The position numbers and the translations under genes were made by a program. Of a DNA stretch of 64,000 bases, positions 18,358-25,988 are shown in pieces. The stretch is from a bacterium (GTDB lineage Bacteria; AUK180), in contig JAGLWT010000162.1 of the NCBI GenBank assembly GCA_023133295.1, forward strand, positions 1-64,000, read 5' to 3'. Position 1 is the first letter of the stretch, and each line of letters opens with the position of its first letter. Under the pieces are notes generated by a model. It searched no databases, was not told the DNA's origin, and worked only from the letters and a program-made list of their open reading frames with translations.

Positions 18358-18840
18358 TCATAATACTGGAAGCATATTTCCGCTTCTGCCTGTATAATAA
18401 TATTTACCTTCTTTTACCACAAATATAAGATAATTTTCTGTTGGAAATTGGGGAAGTATCCATAAAACTCTATGAAATTTTGGATTTGGGTAAAAATATA
18501 TTTCTTCCCCTTCTTTATCATAATATGCTTTTTCCCTATTGATTTTTGAAAAAAAATGTAAATCTTGAAAAGAAAGATTGTAATTTTTATTAGGATCAGT
18601 AACTAATTTTTCCCTTACAATTTCATCTTTACAAGCTTCTTCTGTTAAATATGGTTTTCGCTCTTCAATTGCTTTGCTATTATACAATTTTTCATAAATA
18701 GTACACAACTCTACTAATTCCTTTTGATTTAGAAATTTGTTAGAGGTCATTCGATACACTACCAACTTATTTACCACAAATCCCACAATACATATTATTA
18801 CTAGAAACAAGAGCCCTCGTTTCCATTTACTTCTTTTCAT
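18358..18840 (-). CDS. Putative immunity protein B1, paralog of 16362-16826
   Basis: YRMTSNKFLNQ, PYLTEEA, KAYYDKEGEEIYFYPNP, KYYYTGR; starting at MKRSKWKRG gives a 14-bp overlap with the tip. Confidence 0.7.
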   Translation of the reverse strand: MKRSKWKRGLLFLVIICIVGFVVNKLVVYRMTSNKFLNQKELVELCTIYEKLYNSKAIEERKPYLTEEACKDEIVREKLVTDPNKNYNLSFQDLHFFSKINREKAYYDKEGEEIYFYPNPKFHRVLWILPQFPTENYLIFVVKEGKYYYTGRSGNMLPVL

Positions 18841-19920
18841 TAGACTTATCCTTTTTGTAGTTTTCCTCGTATATACCATATCCAGTAATTTTCCCCTCGG
18901 TAATTTGCTTCATTGATTCTTCCCATTCTTTTACAGCTTGTTGATATGCCTTTCTAACATCTTCAATTTTCGCATTTTCTCCAGGAGCCAATTCTTCCAT
19001 TCTTGCTCCAATGAAATTGTTCTTCATATCCAGCACTCTTCGTGACATCCCAGCTGTTATTCTCGCTTTTGGATCCTCCATTCCACCACTCCAATGAGCA
19101 AGTTGTAAACCAAACAATATTTTAACCTTACTAATTTTTCCTTTCAATTCCTCCTTCAAATCAGTCTTAGACATATTTCTTTCCCACTCCTCATATTTCA
19201 ATCCATATTCTAAGGTTGCCTGCAAAACCGATTTATCACGCAAATCAGAAATAGAAATTGTAGTTTTAAAAATCTTCCAAAATACAGCCTCAATTTTAAT
19301 TTCAGTTTGCTCCGCACTCTTTGCATCTTTAATTTGGTTATAAATCTTGCTACATGTAATAGCATGATTAGGATTTTTTAGATGTTCATTAAATTCATCC
19401 AGCCTAAATTGCTCATTTGAAACCCATCCATTTAAATCTACATATCTTAAGGGATTATTGAAATTAAAATGATATCTACTTATGCTTTGTGTATTCTCTA
19501 TTTTTCCTGTAATAACATCCCGGCTCACCCATCTCCCCCATGAGAGATTATAGTACCTTGCGCCGTAATAGTACAATCCAGTTTCACTGTCAAAGGGCTT
19601 TCCAGTGTACTTGTATTGAGAGGTTGGAGGTTAGAGGTTAGAGACCATTCGTAGTATGTGTTACCGAACTCGTCATACTTTGTCAGCATTGTCGCTTCAC
19701 CGTCATTATCGGTGAGAAGGGAATTACTACCTAAGATGTCAGATAAATAATAGGTTTTCTCACCTGTTGCCGAAATACTCATTATCCTCTTGCCATTCCC
19801 GAAGACATAAGACGATGTCGGCAAATCGGTAAAATCATCAGTTCCTTTTGCTTCGTACTCCTCAACGACTTCTCCGAAAAATCTACGGGTAGTTGCGAAA
19901 GTTGCAAATTGCTCTGTCAT
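18827..19920 (-). pseudogene. Frameshifted orphan RHS core plus toxin tip (family B1)
   Basis: Core in ORF 19525-19920 and tip in ORF 18827-19576 in different frames; junction is a GAGGTTR heptad run one unit shorter than in B2. Confidence 0.85.
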
Positions 19921-20091
19921 TAGACATAATCTCCCTTCTTCACTGTAATTATTATACCACTTTCATATTGAAATGCAAATCCAAGCCAATGCAGTATAAT
20001 TAATATTCATAGAAGAAGCAGCGAAAGTTCAACCCTATATACAAATACTTACTAAGCATTCCTTATGATTTTGCAACTTTCGCAACTCCCG
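19886..20091. mobile_element. 206-bp miniature inverted-repeat element truncating RHS cassette B1
   Basis: Arms CGGGTAGTTGCGAAAGTTGCAAA and TTTGCAACTTTCGCAACTCCCG, complementary with a one-nt indel. Confidence 0.65.
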
Positions 20092-20183
20092 TCCCCGTTA
20101 CTCCCATCCCCGTTACTCTTTGTAAGCATCGGGACTACCGTCCCCAATTTCCCTTTAAGGAACCAGTTCCTTCGATTTTCTTT

Positions 20184-20627
20184 TTACAAATGTATCTCAC
20201 TTCTAAAGATTACATATAAAAGAATTAACATAATAAAGCCAATAACAATATGGATACGACCGTAAAATCCTTTCCTCTGTAATTTTCTCGACTGCATTAT
20301 TAAGAAATCATCAGTAACATTATTCGAAGAGAAATATTTATAAAGATTTGATTTTTGAGGTAGGCTTGCTTTTCCCAAAGGATATAACTCATTATATATT
20401 TTTTCAAATAGGGGATCATATTCGCGTTTATTATTGAGATATTTATAAATTCGCTCATATGGATCTCCAAATAGAAAAGATGCAAGTAAAGTTGTTATAG
20501 GCCACAAAATAATGTATATAAAAAAAACCATAGTTTTGTCCTTCAATATATACATTAATAATGATTGAATTACTAAATATGTTGTGATTAACATCCAAAA
20601 AACATTAATTATTCGTTTTTCCTTCAT
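20184..20627 (-). CDS. Putative immunity protein A2 (multi-TM)
   Basis: Two N-terminal TMs, GDPYERIYKYLNNKREYD, C-terminal TM; same architecture as 25461-25898. Confidence 0.6.
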   Translation of the reverse strand: MKEKRIINVFWMLITTYLVIQSLLMYILKDKTMVFFIYIILWPITTLLASFLFGDPYERIYKYLNNKREYDPLFEKIYNELYPLGKASLPQKSNLYKYFSSNNVTDDFLIMQSRKLQRKGFYGRIHIVIGFIMLILLYVIFRSEIHL

Positions 20628-22263
20628 CTTTTTTTCCCTTTTTCTCCTCCTCTTTCTTAATCTTTTCTTTCTTGTCAGTTAGCGTACTATTTATAAATTC
20701 TACAGTTTTTAATAGTTCATTATATTTTTCTTCCCCTAAAATGTCTTTGAAATCATTAGGATTAATTGCTTCACCTTTCAATGCTTTTTCTTGTATCATT
20801 TTATTAACTTTCTTTGCCATACTTTTCTGTAAAGGAATTATTGCAGTACAAGTAATAAAGGCATGTGCTTCTATCCCAATTCCTTTGACTGCATTAATTT
20901 CAAACGTCCAATCATCGGTTTCATCGGAGTATTGGAAATCCGTTAATTGTCCAGTTTCTATACCAAGACCTCCCCACAATTTCACTGAACCTCCATATGC
21001 AATTCCAGTCCCCTCTAAATCCTGAATAGTTGCGACATTTGATATAAATAGACCCAGGAGGCCAATTGAAGCTCCGAATCCTCCGCCGAGTCCCGCACCA
21101 CCAGTTATCATAATTCCATAGTTACCTTCAAAGTCTGTTACAACTCCTGTTGTAAAACTCCCGCCTCCAATTCCTGCCATAATTGAAAATTGCCACTGCA
21201 AACCACCTACAAAATTCCCATCAGGATCTTTTAAAACTAGAGGATTATTATAGCAATACTGATACGCATTTATGCTTTGAACGATGTTTTTAATTCCTTT
21301 CATCCGATCCTTACTCACCCATCTCCCCCATTCAAGATTGTAGTACCTTGCACCGTAGTAGTACAATCCAATTTCACTGTCGAAGGGTTTTCCAGTATAT
21401 TTGTAAGAAGATGCTTGATGATTGATGTTTGATGTTAGGGACCATTCGTAATAAGTATTTCCGAATTCATCGTATTTGGTGAGCATTGTCGCTTCACCGA
21501 ATTCATCGGTCAGAAGAGAATTTGAGCCGAGTATATCAGAAAGATAGTATGTTTTCTCTTCTACTGTCGTTCCCGGAGTTTCTCCTTCTTTTACTGTTAT
21601 CCCCATAATCCTTTTTCCATTTCCAAATACATAGGAAGATATTAGATGATAGATGTTAGATGCTAGATCAAGAGAATGCTCCTCAACGACTTCTCCGAAG
21701 CTGTTGCGAATATACAATATCTTGCTCTCAATTGTCTCATCTGGAGCTATAACTTGCTTGTATATACGCTGTCCGTCACCGTTGTATGCGAAATACACCG
21801 TGAATATTTTGTCGTCGCGATCAATGGATACGCTCATAAGGCGGTTCTCATAGTCCCAGATAAAGTCTTTATTATAGTTCTCTATTCCTTCTGTTTCCGT
21901 ACCTTTGTACTCTTTTTCGCCTATAAGATTTCCATTGTCGTCATAATCAAGATAAGTATGACCGATACCATTGGAGATTATTTCCTTCAGTTTATTGGAT
22001 ATGGGCTTTGCTCCATCACTCTCCATCTTATACTCGAAATCTCCCTGATCCTGATGCATGAAGGTTCTGTTACCTGAAGGATCATATTCATACAACGCAT
22101 AACTGTCATTTCGCTCCTTGTGAACAACCTTCGTTAATCGGTACAACTCATCATAAATGTATTCAGTCTTCTTCCCATGCGTTCCGCTTACCGCGTCTGA
22201 TTCAGTAAGTTGCTTCCGGTTACCGACTTTGTCGTAAATTATTTCACTTCTTCCTTTTATCAT
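20605..22263 (-). CDS. Orphan RHS core plus C-terminal tip (family A2, glycine-rich)
   Basis: RHS core TGKPFDSEIGLYYYGARYYNLEWGRWVSKD..NNPLVLKDPDG then Gly-rich tip ending KKEEEKKGKKDEGK. Confidence 0.88.
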   Translation of the reverse strand: MIKGRSEIIYDKVGNRKQLTESDAVSGTHGKKTEYIYDELYRLTKVVHKERNDSYALYEYDPSGNRTFMHQDQGDFEYKMESDGAKPISNKLKEIISNGIGHTYLDYDDNGNLIGEKEYKGTETEGIENYNKDFIWDYENRLMSVSIDRDDKIFTVYFAYNGDGQRIYKQVIAPDETIESKILYIRNSFGEVVEEHSLDLASNIYHLISSYVFGNGKRIMGITVKEGETPGTTVEEKTYYLSDILGSNSLLTDEFGEATMLTKYDEFGNTYYEWSLTSNINHQASSYKYTGKPFDSEIGLYYYGARYYNLEWGRWVSKDRMKGIKNIVQSINAYQYCYNNPLVLKDPDGNFVGGLQWQFSIMAGIGGGSFTTGVVTDFEGNYGIMITGGAGLGGGFGASIGLLGLFISNVATIQDLEGTGIAYGGSVKLWGGLGIETGQLTDFQYSDETDDWTFEINAVKGIGIEAHAFITCTAIIPLQKSMAKKVNKMIQEKALKGEAINPNDFKDILGEEKYNELLKTVEFINSTLTDKKEKIKKEEEKKGKKDEGKTNN

Positions 22264-23119
22264 ATTTTAATTCTATTATGTATTTTTTATGAAATTGTTT
22301 TTCTTTTAAATTAAAAATAGCTTTTTGAATATTAATATTAAAAGTATTTTCATATATTTCAACTTCGCTAATTAAGTCTAAATATTCGTTATAATTGATA
22401 TATTTAGTTTTTCCACTTTCCAAATTAAGTGCAAAATAGCCATAAATTGTGGACCCGATTATTTCATTATGATAAATACCAATTTTTGTAATCCCGAGAA
22501 TTTTTGGTGCACTAATTTCATTTGTTTTAAGTTTATATTTTTGTGAAAGTTGTTTTTTAATATGATTATCTTCAATACATAAGAAATGAACTCCTTTTCT
22601 TGAGAAATCTGAACTCATTGGATAAAATTCATAATAATATTGATAATCCATAAGACTAAATTCATTTGTTATTAATATTTTCGGATAATCATCTCCTAAT
22701 ATTATTAGATAGTTACTTCCTAAAGTTTTCGCATAGATTTCACTTTTTCCAATATATATAGCAGTAATATTGATAATAGGCAGGTTTTCAATTTTGTTAT
22801 ATTCTCTGTTATCACAAGAGTTCAAAAAAGGATATTCTTCGCCTTCAATATATGATAAATACAGACCATCGCCTATTTCTGGAGGCTTATAGTAGTACTC
22901 ATTATTATGAAACATTTGACTTTGCACAGAACAAAATGACAAACAAAATCTTCTACTACTCCTTCTATTGATAATTTTATTAAGGCAATTAAATATCATA
23001 GAATTTTCCTTGATTTCCCTTTTAACACTTAAAGAAGTTTTAATTTTATTATAATTTACTAACAGAATGAGAGCTATAATAAAAAATACAATAGTAATTC
23101 TAGTTATATATTTCATCAT
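22244..23119 (-). CDS. Putative immunity protein C (N-terminal TM plus extracytoplasmic domain)
   Basis: Position 10 bp after tip C stop; MMKYITRITIVFFIIALILLVNYNK TM; strikingly AT-rich. Confidence 0.55.
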   Translation of the reverse strand: MMKYITRITIVFFIIALILLVNYNKIKTSLSVKREIKENSMIFNCLNKIINRRSSRRFCLSFCSVQSQMFHNNEYYYKPPEIGDGLYLSYIEGEEYPFLNSCDNREYNKIENLPIINITAIYIGKSEIYAKTLGSNYLIILGDDYPKILITNEFSLMDYQYYYEFYPMSSDFSRKGVHFLCIEDNHIKKQLSQKYKLKTNEISAPKILGITKIGIYHNEIIGSTIYGYFALNLESGKTKYINYNEYLDLISEVEIYENTFNINIQKAIFNLKEKQFHKKYIIELKYDKRKK

Positions 23120-23129
23120 ATTTCAGTTC

Positions 23130-25388
23130 CTATTGTTTCTTAGATTCTGGCTTATCAATTTGAATTTCGACATGATACTTAACTTCTATCTCAAATTGTG
23201 CCAGTTCAGCTTTCCGGCCAATAGTTGTTAGGTTTTCTGCTAAGCTACTCCGTTCGCCTTTTTGCGCTGGATTGAAATCAAATGTATCGGTAACTGTTAC
23301 CTCAACAATTGCTATTCTTTTCTTCTCATTCTTACTTTCTTTGTAACCAATTATTCTCCAGTAGAAGCTTGCTGAGCCAATGGATAATTTTAAATCTTTT
23401 GAAGAGAAGGAAGTTTGCCCTTGCTCTTCTTTACTCCCTCCCAATTCTATTCCCTTTGTGACTTGTTCTTTTATCCTTTCATTTGCATAATTACTCTCCT
23501 GAGCCATTTCTTGCGCTATCAATGAATCGGGGCCTTTAATATAGGGAGTATTATCGCCTTCTAATGCTTTTGAATATAATTCATAAACGATTGGCAAATT
23601 CTTTTTTATTTTTTCAGAAGCAGCGTACTTCTCTACATAAATCCTTGCTTCCTCTTTTGAAAGTTTATTTGCTTTCAATAATTTCGAATTACCACCTTTG
23701 TCTATATACTTCATAGGATTATTTTCCACATATATAAATCTATTAAGTGATTGTGAATTATTAATTTTACCTCTTAATATATCCTTGGATACCCATCTCC
23801 CCCACTGGGGGTTGTAATAACGGGCACCGTAGTAGTACAATCCGGTCTCTTTATCCAGAGGTTTTCCCGTGTATTTGTAGTCATTATCGCGTTTGTTGGT
23901 ATCAGCCCATTCGTAATATGTGTTGCCGAATTCATCGTATTTGGTCAGCATTGTCGGTTCACCGTCTTTATCGGTGAGAAGTGAGTTTGAGCCGAGGATA
24001 TCAGAAAGATAGTATGTCTTTTCATCTGTAGCTGAAATACTCATGATCCGCTTTCCGTTCCCAAACACATAACTGCTTGAAAGCTTAAATGTGCTGTCAG
24101 AAAGATCATATTCATGTTCCTCTACCACCTCACCGAAACTATTATACACATAAAGCAGTTTGCTTTCAACCTGATCGTCGGGTCCTTTTACTTCTTTATA
24201 AATCCTCTGCCCATCGCCGTTGTATGCGAAATTCACCGTGAATATTTTGTCGTCGCGATCAATGACTACGCTCATAAGACGGTTCTCATAGTCCCAGGTG
24301 AAGTCTTTACTGTAATTATTTGTTTCTTCCGTGTCAATAGCTTTGTAATCATTCTCGTTGATTAGATTTCCATTCTCGTCATAAATGAGATCCGTATGTC
24401 CAATACCGTTTGAGATAATCTTATCAAGCTGGTTTGAGTTTGTGGCAATTGTATAATCAAAATCACCTTGATCCTGATGCATGAATGTTCTGTTGCCTGA
24501 TGGATCATATTCGTATATTGCTCCACTTGATACCCTTTCCTTGTGATCAACACTGATCAACCTGTAAAGCTCATCATATCCGTAAGCCGTTACCTTGCCC
24601 TGAGTACCTGATATACTATCACTTTCTTTCAACTCGGTTCTATTTCCAACCGCATCGTATTTATAATTATGTTTTAAGAGAAGGGATCCATCTTTCTTAT
24701 TGTAAAGAAGATCGGTCATCCTGTCACGATCATCATACAAAAAGTCCCCTACAATATTCTCACTATCTCCATATTCGACTTTAGATATAGTACCCATTGG
24801 AAAGTATTCATAAGATGATACCAGGTAATCATCTTTGCCCAATTCTTCCAGAGTAACGGAATTGGTTCGATGAAGTTGATCTATATCATATTCAACAGTC
24901 TTTCCACCTGGATAAGTTGTTGAAGTCAGATCGCCGACTATATTATAATTGTATAAATTAGTGTAACCGTCTGTCAAAGTGCCGCTGATCCCTTGGTATT
25001 TCCTTGTATCCTCCGTGAGCCAGTTGCGGTTGTTGTAGAAATAATCTATTTGACCTAAGGTTGCATCATCTTTGTTTTTCTCAATCATGCTTTCCCGATT
25101 TCCATTGTCGTCATAGGTATATTCTACTCTTTTGATGGCATTATTCAAATCCAGCGCTGGATATTCTATCGTTTTCAATCTGTAGATGTTGTCATAACCA
25201 TACAAAATGTCAGCATCCGTCCCATCTCTGTTATAAACATGTTTCGAAATCACATTTCCAACAAGATCGTATTCTTGCTTTTCTTCTGTCCCATCGTGAT
25301 AATCGGTCCTTTCCAACTGGTTTAGTGTGTTATAGGTATAAGTCGTTACCAGATCATTGGGATCGGTCATGGTCAAAAGGTTTCCCAC
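23130..25388 (-). CDS. Orphan RHS core plus C-terminal tip (family C)
   Basis: Long RHS repeat/core, TGKPLDKETGLYYYGARYYNPQWGRWVSKDILRG..NNPMKYIDKGG; opens by an in-frame stop just upstream, with no good start codon. Confidence 0.88.
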   Translation of the reverse strand: MGNLLTMTDPNDLVTTYTYNTLNQLERTDYHDGTEEKQEYDLVGNVISKHVYNRDGTDADILYGYDNIYRLKTIEYPALDLNNAIKRVEYTYDDNGNRESMIEKNKDDATLGQIDYFYNNRNWLTEDTRKYQGISGTLTDGYTNLYNYNIVGDLTSTTYPGGKTVEYDIDQLHRTNSVTLEELGKDDYLVSSYEYFPMGTISKVEYGDSENIVGDFLYDDRDRMTDLLYNKKDGSLLLKHNYKYDAVGNRTELKESDSISGTQGKVTAYGYDELYRLISVDHKERVSSGAIYEYDPSGNRTFMHQDQGDFDYTIATNSNQLDKIISNGIGHTDLIYDENGNLINENDYKAIDTEETNNYSKDFTWDYENRLMSVVIDRDDKIFTVNFAYNGDGQRIYKEVKGPDDQVESKLLYVYNSFGEVVEEHEYDLSDSTFKLSSSYVFGNGKRIMSISATDEKTYYLSDILGSNSLLTDKDGEPTMLTKYDEFGNTYYEWADTNKRDNDYKYTGKPLDKETGLYYYGARYYNPQWGRWVSKDILRGKINNSQSLNRFIYVENNPMKYIDKGGNSKLLKANKLSKEEARIYVEKYAASEKIKKNLPIVYELYSKALEGDNTPYIKGPDSLIAQEMAQESNYANERIKEQVTKGIELGGSKEEQGQTSFSSKDLKLSIGSASFYWRIIGYKESKNEKKRIAIVEVTVTDTFDFNPAQKGERSSLAENLTTIGRKAELAQFEIEVKYHVEIQIDKPESKKQ

Positions 25389-25460
25389 ATCATCATACCA
25401 TTCTACTGCAAATATTCAATCTAGAATGATTAAGCAAAATCAATCGTTCCCGATATCAAT

Positions 25461-25898
25461 TCAGCCATAATGCCCAAACACCACAATCATCACAAATTGT
25501 ATAAAAATAAACTGGGTCCAAAGTGAACGTTTAATCTGCCACACATCTAGTTCGTCCAATAAATAATCATCTAGAATTGATTCATACTTTCTTCTAAAAA
25601 TGTTTTTAATATATATTTGCGCAAATTGGGTTCCCTTTCCCCAAGAAAATAGAGAGTCTAGGCATGATTGGTATTCTTTGTTAAGATCCTTCCTTTTTTC
25701 CAAATATATGAAGATATTTTCTCGGTGTTTATCTTGATATACAAACAATAATATCGCAAGTACAAATGATATCAAAGCAAATAACAATGACCAGGACTCT
25801 ATATGAGTACTATCTAATATTACGATGATAATCTGAATTCCAAAATAGATATACATAAGACAATAGGTGAGTATTATTCTTCCCTTACTTTTTGCCAT
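25461..25898 (-). CDS. Putative immunity protein A1 (multi-TM)
   Basis: MAKSKGRI start with AGGAGAA RBS; TM-TM-DKHRENIFIYLEKRKDLNKEY-TM, same architecture as 20184-20627. Confidence 0.6.
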   Translation of the reverse strand: MAKSKGRIILTYCLMYIYFGIQIIIVILDSTHIESWSLLFALISFVLAILLFVYQDKHRENIFIYLEKRKDLNKEYQSCLDSLFSWGKGTQFAQIYIKNIFRRKYESILDDYLLDELDVWQIKRSLWTQFIFIQFVMIVVFGHYG

Positions 25899-25988
25899 TT
25901 GCTTTTCTTCTCCTTTAATATGCCCCCGTCCATTCTGCACTTCAAGCAGTGTAGTTTGGGAACAGTGATAAGATCACATTTAAAGACA

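Noticed and set aside
19612-19648. Heptad runs as a CRISPR array
   Set aside because: Units are 7-8 bp without spacers; no cas genes in the window
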